Part shown: piece after piece, positions 8,763 through 17,385 of the stretch
How the letters are laid out: every line of letters begins with the position of its first letter
Position numbering within the stretch: the stretch's first letter is position 1
Source of the DNA: Micromonospora echinofusca
GTDB lineage: Bacteria > Actinomycetota > Actinomycetes > Mycobacteriales > Micromonosporaceae
Assembly (NCBI RefSeq): GCF_900091445.1
Contig: NZ_LT607733.1
Coordinates: 620,001 to 684,000 of the forward strand
Direction: 5' to 3'
DNA length: 64,000 nucleotides
Notes under the pieces: model-generated
The model's input: the letters and a program-made list of their open reading frames with translations, nothing else
The model's database searches: none
Told to the model about the DNA's origin: nothing
Program-made: the position numbers and the translations under genes

Positions 8763-11700
8763 GTGCAGAACACCGGCTATCCCTGCCCCGCCTGCGGCGC
8801 GTCGGCCGATCTCGGCTCCGGCTGCTCCGGTTGCGGCCGACCGCCGTACCCGGCCGCCGCCGAGGTGGTCCGGCTCGACCGGGAGATCGTCGCGCTCGGC
8901 GGCGAGGTCGAGCGGGCCCGCGCGGCGTACCAGGGGCTCGTCGACCGGCTGGGCGCGACCCGGCAGCGCCGCGCGGCACTGGCCGCCGCGATCCGCGCGG
9001 AGTTCCCCGTGCCGCGCCCGGCGGCTCCCGCGACCACGGTGCCGGTACGCCCCGCGCCGGGCGCGCCGGTACGCCCCGCGCCGGGCGTGACCCCGCCGGC
9101 CGACACCCCGGCGCCGGCCTGGCCCGGCCGGGGGCCGGTCGCCCCGGTGCCCGTCGGCATCGGCGGGGCGGAGACCTCCACCCGTACGGTGCAGAGCCTG
9201 CTCTTCGTCCTCGGTGGGCTGCTGCTGGGCACCGCCGCGGTGGTCTTCACGGCGGTCGCCTGGGCGGCGGTCGGGGTCGCCGGCCGGGCCCTGATCCTGT
9301 TCGCGTTCACCGCGCTCGCCCTGGCCGTGCCCCTGGTGGCGGCACGGCGCGGGCTGCGCGGCACCGCGGAGACCTTCGCGGCCGTCGGCCTGCTGCTGGT
9401 GCTCCTCGACGGGTACGCCGCCTGGTCGGTGGACCTGGTCGGCGTGGCGGACTGGCCCGGCACCCGGTACGCCGCGCTGGTCGGGGGGGCCAGCGCGGCG
9501 GTCGCGGCCGGGTACGCCCGGCTGAGCGGGCTGACCGTGCCGTGGTTCGCGGCCCTGCTGACCGCGCAGCCGGTGCTGCCCCTGCTCGCTGCCGACGCCC
9601 GGCCGGACGCCGCCGGCTGGACGCTGGTCTTCCTGGGGGTGGCGCTGCTCGACCTGGCGGTGCTGGTCGCGCTGCGCCGCCGGAGCGGCCCGGCGCCCGC
9701 CGCCCCGACTGTCGCCGGCAGCCCGGCCCGTCCGGCGGGCGAACGGCCGGCGGTCCTCGCCGGGCGTGTCCTCGCCTGGGTGGGGCACGCCGGCGCGCTG
9801 CTCGTGGCCGCCTGCTGCGCGCTCGTGCCGTTGACCGTCGGCCGGGCCGCCGGCGTCCCGCTGCTGGCCGGGGCGCCCCTGCTGCTGGTGGCGCTGACGC
9901 TGCTCGGCACCGCGCTGCTCACCGGCGGGGCGGTGTTCCGCGCCGTGGCCGCCGCGCTGCTGGTGCCGGTGCTGGCCGGCGCGGTGGTCCGCCCGCTCGC
10001 GGAGCTGGGCCTGTCGCCGCTGCTCACGGCGCTGGTCGTGGTGGTCCTGGCCGGCGCGGTGCGGCTGCTGCCCGCCGGGTGGCGGACCGGCCCCCGCGCC
10101 GGCGCGCTGCTGGTGGCCGGCGTGACGGCCCAGCTCGCCGTGCTGCTGGCCGTCGCGCTCGCCGGCACCACCGCGGGCCGGTCGCTGCCGCCGTGGCAGG
10201 GGGCCGACGCCGGGCCCGACCTCGGCCGGGGATGGCAACTCCCGGTGGTGATCGCGCTGGCCGTGGCCGCCCTGGCGCTGTTGCTGCCGAGGCCCGCCCG
10301 GCCGGCGCTGGCCGCGATCGGCGGGGCGGCCGTCGCGCTGGCGGTGCCCGCCGGCTGGCCGTCGCCCTGGCCCGCCGTGGTGGCCCTGGACCTGGCGGCG
10401 GCGGTGGGCCTGCTCGCCGTCGCCGTGGGCCGTCCGGGCGTCCGGTCCTGGACGGTCCTGGCGGCGGGGGGCGCCGGGACCGTCCTGCTCGGGCACGCAC
10501 TGGTCGTGGGGTTCGCCGCGCCCGCGGGGGCGGGGGCGGCGCTCGCGGTGGTGCTGGTCGCGGGGACGGCCGTGGCCGCCGCCGGCCGGCGCGGCACGCC
10601 CGCGCAGCGCCGGATGGCCGGCACGGCGCTGGCCGTCGTGCCGCTCGCGGTGCCGGCCGGCGCGGTCGTCGCCCTGCTCGCCGCCGGCGCGCCGGCCTGG
10701 TGGCAGGCGCGGGCGGCGCTGGCCGCCGTCGCGCTGCTGCCCGTCGGGCTGTTCGCGGTCCGCCGGCACTGGCCCGACCTGGGGGCGTACGCCTGCGTCG
10801 GGGTCGCCGTGGCCCTCCCGGCGGTCGGGTTGGCGCCGGTGGTCGTACCGACCGACGAACCCGTGACGCTCTACGCCGCCGTGGCGGTGCTGCTGGCGAC
10901 GCTGGGCGGTGCGGCGCGCGCCGACGTCGCCCTGCGGGTGGCCGGCGTCGGGCTGCTCGTGGTCTCGGTCGTCACCGCCGTACCCGTGACGTTGACGGCA
11001 CTCGTCGCCCCGTACGGCGACGTGCCGCCCTGGTCCGGTGCGCCCACGGTCCGCGCCGATCCGGACGCGCTCCCGGTGGGGCTGGCGCTGGCCGCCCTGG
11101 CGGTGGCCGGGGTGCTGGCCGGCCGGTTCGTGCGACCCGATGCCACCGCCCCGCTCGTCCGGCCCGATGCCACCGTCCAGGAGGCGGTCCCGTCTGCGGG
11201 CGCCGCCTGGTGGCGGGCCGGGCTGGTCGCGGTGCCGTTCGCCGCGGCGGCGCTGCCCGTGCTGCTGGTGGCCGCCGGCGTGCCGTGGCCGGTGCTGCCG
11301 GTCGTCACGCTGCTCGGCGGGGTCGCCCTGGCCCTGGCCGCCGCGCTGGCCGCGCCGCGCCCGCTGCTCGCCCCGGTCGGGGTGCCGGTGGGGCTGGTGC
11401 TGGCGGCGTCCGGGCTGCTCGGGCTGCTCGCGACCCGGGCGGGCACGGTCGCCGGCCTGGGCGTGCTCGTGGTCGCGGCGACGGTGGTCGCCGTGGCCGC
11501 CCGCCGCGACGACGCCCGGTTGTCCGGGGCCCTGGTCGCGGTGGCCGCCGCGACGGGCCTGGCGGTCGTCGCGCCGCTGGCCGGCGGGCTGCCCGTACGG
11601 ACGGCCGCCTTCAGCGTGCTCGCCGTCGCGGTGCTCACGCTGGCCGCCGCGGCTGCCGTACCGGCCCGCCGGGGGCGTCCCGTGGCGGTGGCGCTGGACG

Positions 11701-12341
11701 CGGCGGCCCAGGCGGTGGCGCTGGTCGCGCTGCTGCTCGCGGTGGGCTCGCTGCGCCACGCCGCGGCGGTGTGCGTGCTGTGGGGCGCCGCCGTCGCGCT
11801 GCGGGTGCTGCGCCGGGGCGAGTCGTCGGGCCGACGGTGGGTCTTCGCGGGCATCGCCGGCGGCAGCGAGCTGCTCGGCGGCTGGCTGCTGCTGGCCGCC
11901 GGGGACGTGGCGCTGCTGGAGGCCTACACGGTGCCGGCGGCGGCGCTGGCCCTCGCGGCGGGCGTGGTGGCGCTGCGTACCCGGCCCGGGCTGACCAGTT
12001 GGCTGGCGCTGGGCCCCGGGCTGGCGGCCGCCCTGCTGCCGAGCCTGGTGTCGGTGCTGGTGGCCCCGGACCCCCAGCCGTGGCGGCGGCTGCTGCTGGG
12101 CGTCGCCGCGCTCGGCGCGGTGCTGGCCGGGGCGACCCGCCGCTGGAAGGCACCGGTGCTGCTGGGCGGCGTGACCCTGGCGCTGCTCGCGCTGCACGAG
12201 CTGGTCCGTGGCTGGGACCTGCTGCCCCGGTGGATCTTCCTGGCCGTCGGCGGGCTCGCGCTGATCGGGCTCGCCACCACCTACGAGCGGCGCCGCCGCG
12301 ACCTGGCCCGGCTCCGGGCCGCCCTCGGCCGGATGGGCTGA
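8763..12341 (+). CDS. giant zinc-ribbon polytopic membrane protein
   Basis: I know this only as a conserved actinobacterial membrane protein without an assigned function. It is 1192 residues long. Residues 8-25 form a zinc ribbon with two Cys pairs (CPACG and CSGCG). A short charged helix, probably a coiled coil (about 35-80), follows, then a Pro-rich linker. From about residue 135 to the end it is almost continuous hydrophobic helices, probably more than 30, split by short loops rich in Arg and Pro. A final charged tail (YERRRRDLARLRAALG) lies in the cytoplasm. No transport or enzyme motif is recognisable. The GTG at 8763 is used because the zinc ribbon begins just after it. Extreme GC content makes long open frames on the opposite strand, which are not genes. 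Confidence 0.85.
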   Translation: MQNTGYPCPACGASADLGSGCSGCGRPPYPAAAEVVRLDREIVALGGEVERARAAYQGLVDRLGATRQRRAALAAAIRAEFPVPRPAAPATTVPVRPAPGAPVRPAPGVTPPADTPAPAWPGRGPVAPVPVGIGGAETSTRTVQSLLFVLGGLLLGTAAVVFTAVAWAAVGVAGRALILFAFTALALAVPLVAARRGLRGTAETFAAVGLLLVLLDGYAAWSVDLVGVADWPGTRYAALVGGASAAVAAGYARLSGLTVPWFAALLTAQPVLPLLAADARPDAAGWTLVFLGVALLDLAVLVALRRRSGPAPAAPTVAGSPARPAGERPAVLAGRVLAWVGHAGALLVAACCALVPLTVGRAAGVPLLAGAPLLLVALTLLGTALLTGGAVFRAVAAALLVPVLAGAVVRPLAELGLSPLLTALVVVVLAGAVRLLPAGWRTGPRAGALLVAGVTAQLAVLLAVALAGTTAGRSLPPWQGADAGPDLGRGWQLPVVIALAVAALALLLPRPARPALAAIGGAAVALAVPAGWPSPWPAVVALDLAAAVGLLAVAVGRPGVRSWTVLAAGGAGTVLLGHALVVGFAAPAGAGAALAVVLVAGTAVAAAGRRGTPAQRRMAGTALAVVPLAVPAGAVVALLAAGAPAWWQARAALAAVALLPVGLFAVRRHWPDLGAYACVGVAVALPAVGLAPVVVPTDEPVTLYAAVAVLLATLGGAARADVALRVAGVGLLVVSVVTAVPVTLTALVAPYGDVPPWSGAPTVRADPDALPVGLALAALAVAGVLAGRFVRPDATAPLVRPDATVQEAVPSAGAAWWRAGLVAVPFAAAALPVLLVAAGVPWPVLPVVTLLGGVALALAAALAAPRPLLAPVGVPVGLVLAASGLLGLLATRAGTVAGLGVLVVAATVVAVAARRDDARLSGALVAVAAATGLAVVAPLAGGLPVRTAAFSVLAVAVLTLAAAAAVPARRGRPVAVALDAAAQAVALVALLLAVGSLRHAAAVCVLWGAAVALRVLRRGESSGRRWVFAGIAGGSELLGGWLLLAAGDVALLEAYTVPAAALALAAGVVALRTRPGLTSWLALGPGLAAALLPSLVSVLVAPDPQPWRRLLLGVAALGAVLAGATRRWKAPVLLGGVTLALLALHELVRGWDLLPRWIFLAVGGLALIGLATTYERRRRDLARLRAALGRMG

Positions 12342-12394
12342 CCGGCACGCCCAGGGGTCGGATCCGCTCCCGGAGGCTGCCGTGCTGCACCGCA

Positions 12395-12418
12395 GGGGGT
12401 AGGGCTCGCCCTACCCCC
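12395..12418. promoter_or_regulatory. inverted repeat before desaturase gene
   Basis: GGGGGTAGGG and CCCTACCCCC form a perfect 10-bp stem with a CTCG loop. It lies 53 bases after the membrane-protein stop and 100 bases before the desaturase start. It can be a terminator, or a dyad operator (core GTAGGG-N4-CCCTAC) for the desaturase. The sequence cannot decide. Confidence 0.5.
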
Positions 12419-12518
12419 GACCCGGGGGTGGGCAGGGTTACTCAGCGCAACCGTTCGCCGGAGACTGGGGGCAGGGCGCGCCGACCGGCGCGGGCCGGGA
12501 TCGAGGACGGGAGCCGCG

Positions 12519-13568
12519 ATGGTGCTCGGAGCGGTGGCGGAACCGCCGGTACGGCGGGGCAGTGACTACGCGCAGTTGTCCCGGCGGATCAGCGGGGCGG
12601 GGCTGCTGGAGCGGCGTCCGGGGCGGTACGTGACCCGCATCGCGCTCACGCTGGGCGTCTTCGCGGCGGGCTGGGCGGCGGTCGGCCTGGTCGGCGACTC
12701 GTGGGCGCAGCTGCTGGTGGCCGTCTTCCTGGCCGTCGCCACCACCCAGGTCGCGTTCCTCGGTCACGACGCCGGGCACCGGCAGATGTTCCGGCGGCGG
12801 GGGCCGAGCGAGGCCATCGGCCTGCTCACCGGCAACCTGGCGGTCGGGCTCAGCTACGGCTGGTGGGTCGACAAGCACAACCGGCACCACGCCAACCCCA
12901 ATCACGAGGACGAGGATCCCGACGTCGGGGCCGGCGCGCTGGTCTGGACGTACGAGCAGGCCGCCGCGACGCGCGGCTTCGGCCGCCGGCTGGCCCGCCG
13001 GCAGGCGTGGCTGTTCTTCCCGATGCTGCTGCTGGAGGGGTTCGCCCTGCACGTGGCGAGCGTGCAGGCGATCGTGGGGCGGGACTCCGACGGCCGGTTC
13101 CGCACCCCGATGCGGCACCGCCGGGTGGAGGCGCTGCTGCTGGTCCTGCACGCCGTGGGCTACCTCGGCGCGCTGCTGCTGGTGATGTCGCCGCTGAAGG
13201 CGCTGCTCTTCGTCGCCGTCCACCAGGGGCTGTGGGGGCTCTACATGGGCTGCTCGTTCGCCCCCAACCACAAGGGCATGCCGATGCCCACCGCCGACGA
13301 CGACCTCGACTTCCTGCGCAAGCAGGTGCTCACCGCCCGCAACGTGCGGGGCGGCCGGCTCGTCGACGTGGCACTGGGCGGGCTCAACTACCAGATCGAG
13401 CACCACCTGTTCCCCAACATGCCCCGGGCCAACCTGCGCCGGGCCCGGCCGATCGTCCGCGCCTACTGCGCCGAGCAGGGCATCCCGTACGCCGAGACGG
13501 GGCTGGTCGAGTCGTACCGCCAGGCGCTCGCACACCTGCACGAGGTGGGCCGGCCGCTGCGCGGCTGA
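12519..13568 (+). CDS. fatty acid desaturase
   Basis: This 349-residue membrane protein carries the three histidine boxes of the membrane desaturases: HDAGH, HNRHH and, near the C-terminus, EHHLFP (in NYQIEHHLFPNMP). These bind the di-iron centre that removes hydrogens from an acyl chain. Four hydrophobic helices lie between the boxes. The pattern is that of acyl-CoA or lipid front-end/linoleoyl-type desaturases, as in mycobacterial DesA3 relatives. Position specificity and electron donor cannot be predicted, and no ferredoxin or reductase gene is adjacent. The ATG at 12519 has GGACGGGAG upstream. The stop codon is part of a 15-bp tandem repeat. Confidence 0.92.
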   Translation: MVLGAVAEPPVRRGSDYAQLSRRISGAGLLERRPGRYVTRIALTLGVFAAGWAAVGLVGDSWAQLLVAVFLAVATTQVAFLGHDAGHRQMFRRRGPSEAIGLLTGNLAVGLSYGWWVDKHNRHHANPNHEDEDPDVGAGALVWTYEQAAATRGFGRRLARRQAWLFFPMLLLEGFALHVASVQAIVGRDSDGRFRTPMRHRRVEALLLVLHAVGYLGALLLVMSPLKALLFVAVHQGLWGLYMGCSFAPNHKGMPMPTADDDLDFLRKQVLTARNVRGGRLVDVALGGLNYQIEHHLFPNMPRANLRRARPIVRAYCAEQGIPYAETGLVESYRQALAHLHEVGRPLRG

Positions 13569-13639
13569 CGACGCGCGGGCTGACGACGCGCGGGCTGACG
13601 ACGCGCGGGCTGATGACGCGCGGGTTGACGACGCGCGGA
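13565..13639 (+). repeat. five 15-bp tandem copies carrying the stop codon
   Basis: CTGACGACGCGCGGG is present five times in a row (13565, 13580, 13595, 13610, 13625), the first three identical and the last two with small changes. Each unit holds a TGA in the frame of the desaturase gene, so the stop codon is repeated five times. Confidence 0.9.
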
Positions 13640-13670
13640 CGGGGGCGGCGCCGGTCGGCGCCGCCCCCGT
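13639..13670. terminator. two-way hairpin terminator
   Basis: A perfect 15-bp inverted repeat (13639-13653 with 13656-13670) lies between the desaturase gene and the convergent lipoprotein gene, 16 bases from the end of the latter. It can serve both. Confidence 0.75.
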
Positions 13671-13686
13671 CCGGTTGCGGTCGGGC

Positions 13687-14466
13687 TCAGGAGCCCATGG
13701 ACTCGATCAGCTCCTGCGGCGCCTCCTGCGTGTCGCTCGCGGCGGGCTTCTTCACCGAGACCGGGGCGCCGAAGTCCGAGTACGTGGTGATCATGGTGCC
13801 CAGCGACTCGTGCAGCACCTGGGTGTCGATGGCGAACTCGACGAGCCGGCCCTGGTCGTCGACCCTGGCGGTGAACGGGACGGCCTTGGCCTTGTCACCG
13901 AGGGCCTGGATGGCCTTGTCGTCGGGCTTGGTGCGGGTGTAGTCGAGGATGCCGGAGTAGCTGCCCGGGCCGGTCTTCTCGACGTCCACCACGCTCTGGA
14001 CCATCTGCTTCGCGCCGCCCGGGTCGCCGTCGGGCATCAGGTTGAGCTGGCCGCTCTTGCCGAGCTTGGTGGCGTCCATGTGCATCCACTTCTTCGGCAT
14101 CCCCTGCATGCCGGTGACCTTCAGGTAGACGTCGTTACCGAGCATCAGGATCCGGAAGGTGCCCTCCGCGCCCATCTTCAGCGTCATGTCGCCGGTCTTG
14201 GTGGCCGGGTCCATCACGCCGCTGCCGTTGATGACCGGCGAGGTGAGCTTCATCTTGACGCTCTGCTGGTTGAGCTTCTGCGCGGCGGCGCCCAGTTCGG
14301 CGCGGGCGTCGGCGGGGGCGCTGCTGGCCGCCGCCGCGCCGGTGGTGGTGGCGCCGCCGTCGCCGGCCGGAGCGTCCGCGTCCGTCCCCGTGCCGCACCC
14401 GGTCAGACCGAGGGCGAGCGCGGCGACGAGCGCGACCCCCGTGGTCGCCAGCCGTCGAGTGTTCAT
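13687..14466 (-). CDS. lipoprotein, LppX/LprG-like
   Basis: A 259-residue secreted lipoprotein. It has a basic N-terminus, a hydrophobic core and a lipobox LTGC with Cys24 as the lipidation site. A Thr/Ala-rich linker follows. The body shows alternating beta strands (KMKLTSPVING, GDMTLKMG, DVYLKVTG) as in the LppX/LprAFG family, whose fold holds a hydrophobic cavity for lipids. The ATG at 14466 follows GAGGAG. No Cys other than the lipidated one is visible. The fit to the family is by pattern only, and the ligand is unknown. Confidence 0.82.
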   Translation of the reverse strand: MNTRRLATTGVALVAALALGLTGCGTGTDADAPAGDGGATTTGAAAASSAPADARAELGAAAQKLNQQSVKMKLTSPVINGSGVMDPATKTGDMTLKMGAEGTFRILMLGNDVYLKVTGMQGMPKKWMHMDATKLGKSGQLNLMPDGDPGGAKQMVQSVVDVEKTGPGSYSGILDYTRTKPDDKAIQALGDKAKAVPFTARVDDQGRLVEFAIDTQVLHESLGTMITTYSDFGAPVSVKKPAASDTQEAPQELIESMGS

Positions 14467-14650
14467 CGTGGAATCTCCTCACGCAGGGTTGGCCGGGGGC
14501 GACGCCGTCGCGACCCCGACCGGGCCGCCGGTCAGCCTAACCCCGCGGTCGCACAGCCGCCCATCTATGCCGTGGCGGCCCCCGGAGCGCCGCGCTGCCG
14601 GGTCCGCCACACCTCGCGCCGCTGGTCGGCGTCGTCGCGACCGGCCCCGG

Positions 14651-14656
14651 TAGGGT
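14651..14656 (+). promoter_or_regulatory. leaderless -10 box
   Basis: TAGGGT stands exactly 6 bases before the ATG of the pterin dehydratase gene, the geometry of an actinobacterial leaderless transcript. No Shine-Dalgarno sequence is present. Confidence 0.5.
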
Positions 14657-14662
14657 CTCCCC

Positions 14663-14956
14663 ATGGCAGACGTGCTCACCGCCGAGGCGGTGCGAGACGA
14701 GCTGGGTGGCCTGGCGGGCTGGTCGGGAGACCCCGCGGGGATCACCCGCACCGTGGAGCTGGCCGACTTCCCGGAGGCCATCGCGGTGGTCGACCGGGTC
14801 GCGGTGGCGGCGGAGGAGATGGACCACCACCCTGACATCGACATCCGCTGGCGCACCCTGACCTTCCGTTGCGTCACGCACTCGGTGGGCGGGGTCACCC
14901 GGCGTGACCTGGAACTGGCTCGGCGGATCGACGACATCGTGGGGAGCGTCGGATGA
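14663..14956 (+). CDS. 4a-hydroxytetrahydrobiopterin dehydratase (PCD/DCoH)
   Basis: A 97-residue protein matching the pterin-4a-carbinolamine dehydratase family in length and in the core motif EEMDHHPDIDIRW followed by CVTHSVGG. The His-His-Pro segment holds the active-site histidines. The enzyme dehydrates 4a-hydroxytetrahydrobiopterin, recycling the cofactor of aromatic amino acid hydroxylases. Some bacterial relatives serve in molybdopterin metabolism instead. The ATG of the next gene overlaps this stop codon (ATGA), so the FHA-domain protein is translationally coupled to it. No hydroxylase gene is in the window. Confidence 0.92.
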   Translation: MADVLTAEAVRDELGGLAGWSGDPAGITRTVELADFPEAIAVVDRVAVAAEEMDHHPDIDIRWRTLTFRCVTHSVGGVTRRDLELARRIDDIVGSVG

Positions 14957-16104
14957 GATTCGAGATCAGCAAGGTGCTGGACGCCATCGAGGGCCGGGTC
15001 AGCACCGACCCGTCGCTGGCGCGGGCGGTCATCGACCTGGCGGAGGTGATCCGCTACCAGGACCTCGACGGCGGCCGGCCGGCCAGCCTGCTTCGCCTCG
15101 GCATGGTGATCGACGCCCTCGCCCGTGAGATGGAGGAGGACAGCGTCCCGGTCTACGCGGTGGTCCACCGGGCCCTGCTCTCCGACGCCGACCTCACCTC
15201 CAACGAGCGCATGGTCGTCCGCCGGTGGGCCGACGACGGGCTGGTCGAGGTGCTCGACAACCCGGGCGACCGGATGCTGGAGGTGGCGGACCTGCTCGGG
15301 CTGCCGGTGCTGACCCGGGCGCGGGCCGACGGCCTGCGCGGGCGCTACCCGTGGCTGGTCGAGCAGGCCGGCCGGGTGCTCGCCCCGGTGCCCGGCGCCG
15401 GCGGGCCGGCCTTCGTCGCCCACGTCGGCGGCGGGCACACGCCGGTCGCCGGTGACCGGTCGCCGGCCGGCGCGAAGCTGCTCTCCCGGCGGTGGCGCTG
15501 CGCCGAGCCCGGCTGCGCGCTCTTCGGCGGTGGCGGGGGCGGCGGGGCCTTCGCCGACCTGGCTCGGGTGGTGGAGCGCAGCCCCGCCGGACAGCCGCCG
15601 CCCACGCTGCGCGGCGGCGTGCCCACCTGCCCCCGGCACGGCACCCGGCTCGGCGACGCCGGTCCGCGACCGCGCAGCGCCGTACTCGCCGTGCGGGTGG
15701 GTGGGCTGATCCGCCGCCGCTTCGTGCTCACCGAGGACCAGTCGGCCGTCGTGGGCCGGGCGCCCGAACAGGCCGGCGGGATCGTCCTCGGGCAGTGGCT
15801 CAACGACGAGGCACGGCGCTGGATCAGCCGCAGCCACGTCCGGTTCGAGCTGCGGGTCGGCGAGGTGATCGTGACCGACGTCAGCACCAACGGCTCGGGC
15901 ATCCGTCCGGGCGGGTCGATGGCGGAGGCCGACCGTGTCCCGTTGGCGCCGCAGCAGTCCCGGGTGCTGGCCGAGGGCGACATGGTGGAGCTCTACCCCG
16001 GGGTGCAGATCGGCCGGCCCGACGAGCTTCCCACCGGCGCCCCCTACACGCCGACCTCGGTCATGGCCGAGGCCCCCACGATGGCGATGCGCCTGCCCCG
16101 CTGA
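14953..16104 (+). CDS. FHA-domain protein
   Basis: This 383-residue protein has a helical N-terminal half (1-125) of unknown kind, a middle section with Cys residues in pairs (WRCAEPGCALF and PTCPRHG) that may form a small zinc site split by a Gly-rich loop, and a C-terminal FHA domain (about 245-350). The FHA domain has the classic GR, SRSH and STNG turns (RSHVRFEL, DVSTNGSGI). FHA domains bind phosphothreonine, so this is a likely partner of a Ser/Thr kinase such as the one at 4.8-6.3 kb. That link is inferred. Start overlaps the pterin dehydratase stop. Confidence 0.85.
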   Translation: MRFEISKVLDAIEGRVSTDPSLARAVIDLAEVIRYQDLDGGRPASLLRLGMVIDALAREMEEDSVPVYAVVHRALLSDADLTSNERMVVRRWADDGLVEVLDNPGDRMLEVADLLGLPVLTRARADGLRGRYPWLVEQAGRVLAPVPGAGGPAFVAHVGGGHTPVAGDRSPAGAKLLSRRWRCAEPGCALFGGGGGGGAFADLARVVERSPAGQPPPTLRGGVPTCPRHGTRLGDAGPRPRSAVLAVRVGGLIRRRFVLTEDQSAVVGRAPEQAGGIVLGQWLNDEARRWISRSHVRFELRVGEVIVTDVSTNGSGIRPGGSMAEADRVPLAPQQSRVLAEGDMVELYPGVQIGRPDELPTGAPYTPTSVMAEAPTMAMRLPR

Positions 16105-16121
16105 TCCGCGGGGGAGACGAC

Positions 16122-16155
16122 GGCGGGCGCCGGGACCGTGGTCCCGACGCCCGCC
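16122..16155. terminator. two-way hairpin terminator
   Basis: An 8-bp GC stem (16122-16129 with 16148-16155) continues, after one C/A mismatch, into a 7-bp stem (16131-16137 with 16140-16146). It lies between the FHA gene and the convergent rocD gene. Confidence 0.7.
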
Positions 16156-16170
16156 CTTGTCGTACGGGGC

Positions 16171-17385
16171 TCAGCCGGCCAGCACGGCGGCGAGCTGGGC
16201 GACCGCGTGGTCGATCTCCTCCTCGGTGATGACCAGCGGCGGGGCGAGCCGGATGGTGGAGCCGTGGGTGTCCTTGGCGAGCACCCCGCGCTCGGCGAGC
16301 CGTTCGCACGCCTCCCGGCCGCTCATCAGCGCCGGGTCGATGTCGAGGCCGGCCCACAGGCCCCGGCCCCGCACCGCGAGCAGGCCCCTGCCGACCAGTG
16401 ACCGCAGACCGGCGTGCAGCCGGGCGCCCAGCTCGGTCGAGCGGCGTTGGAACTCGCCGGTCGCCAGCAGCCGGACGACCTCGGTCGCGACGGCGCAGGC
16501 CAGCGGGTTGCCGCCGAACGTGGAGCCGTGCTGGCCCGGCCGGAGCACGCCGAGCACGTCGGTGTTCGCGGCCACCGCGGAGACCGGCACGATGCCGCCG
16601 CCGAGCGCCTTGCCCAGCAGATACATGTCGGGCGTGACGCCCTCGTGGTCGCAGGCGAAGGTCTGCCCGGTCCGGCCCAGGCCGGACTGGATCTCGTCGG
16701 CGACGAAGAGCACGTTGCGTTCCGTGCATACCCGGCGTACGCCCGGCAGGTAGCCCTCCGGCGGCACGACGACGCCCTGCTCGCCCTGGATGGGCTCGAG
16801 CAGCACCGCGACGGTGTTCTCGTCGATGGCGGCGCTCAGCGCGGCCAGGTCGCCGTAGGGGACCACCGTGAAGCCCGGGGTGTACGGCCCGAAGTCGGCC
16901 CGGGCGTCCTCGTCGGTGGAGAAGCTGACGATGGTGGTCGTCCGGCCGTGGAAGTTCCCCTCGGCCACCACGATGTTGGCCATTCCCGGGGCGACGCCCT
17001 TGACCTGGTAGCCCCACTTGCGGGCGACCTTGATGCCGGTCTCCACGGCCTCGGCGCCGGTGTTCATCGGCAGCACGAGGTCCTTGCCGCACAGCTCGGC
17101 CAGCTCGCGGCAGAAGTCGGCGAACTGGTCGTGGACGAACGCCCGACTGGTGAGGGTCAGCCGGTCGAGCTGGGCGTGCGCGGCGGCGATCAGCGTCGGG
17201 TGCCGGTGACCGAAGTTCAGCGCCGAGTAGCCGGCCAGGCAGTCGAGGTAGCGGCGGCCGTCCACGTCGGTCAGCCAGGAGCCCTCGGCGGAGGAGATGA
17301 CCACCGGCAGCGGGTGGTAGTTGTGCGCGGTCCACCGCTCCGCGTCGCGGATCGCCTCCGGCGTCCGCAGCATGTCGTCGATCAC
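16171..17385 (-). CDS. rocD: ornithine aminotransferase
   Basis: A 404-residue class III PLP aminotransferase. It shows GYSALNFGHRHP near the N-terminus, the cofactor-binding NTGAEAVET segment, the Asp of FVADEIQSGLGRTG that holds the pyridine nitrogen, and LLGKALGGG with the PLP lysine. The sequence is typical of ornithine-oxo-acid transaminase, which turns ornithine into glutamate semialdehyde. The GTG at 17385 overlaps the stop of the upstream ddaH gene (GTGA), so the two proteins are made together. The pair acts in arginine and ornithine breakdown. Confidence 0.93.
   Translation of the reverse strand: MIDDMLRTPEAIRDAERWTAHNYHPLPVVISSAEGSWLTDVDGRRYLDCLAGYSALNFGHRHPTLIAAAHAQLDRLTLTSRAFVHDQFADFCRELAELCGKDLVLPMNTGAEAVETGIKVARKWGYQVKGVAPGMANIVVAEGNFHGRTTTIVSFSTDEDARADFGPYTPGFTVVPYGDLAALSAAIDENTVAVLLEPIQGEQGVVVPPEGYLPGVRRVCTERNVLFVADEIQSGLGRTGQTFACDHEGVTPDMYLLGKALGGGIVPVSAVAANTDVLGVLRPGQHGSTFGGNPLACAVATEVVRLLATGEFQRRSTELGARLHAGLRSLVGRGLLAVRGRGLWAGLDIDPALMSGREACERLAERGVLAKDTHGSTIRLAPPLVITEEEIDHAVAQLAAVLAG

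Noticed and set aside
8679..12197. A 1172-codon open frame on the minus strand opposite the large membrane protein.
   Set aside because: It is a shadow caused by very high GC in the third position of the real gene. Its product is a low-complexity run of Gly, Gln, Arg and His with no domain.
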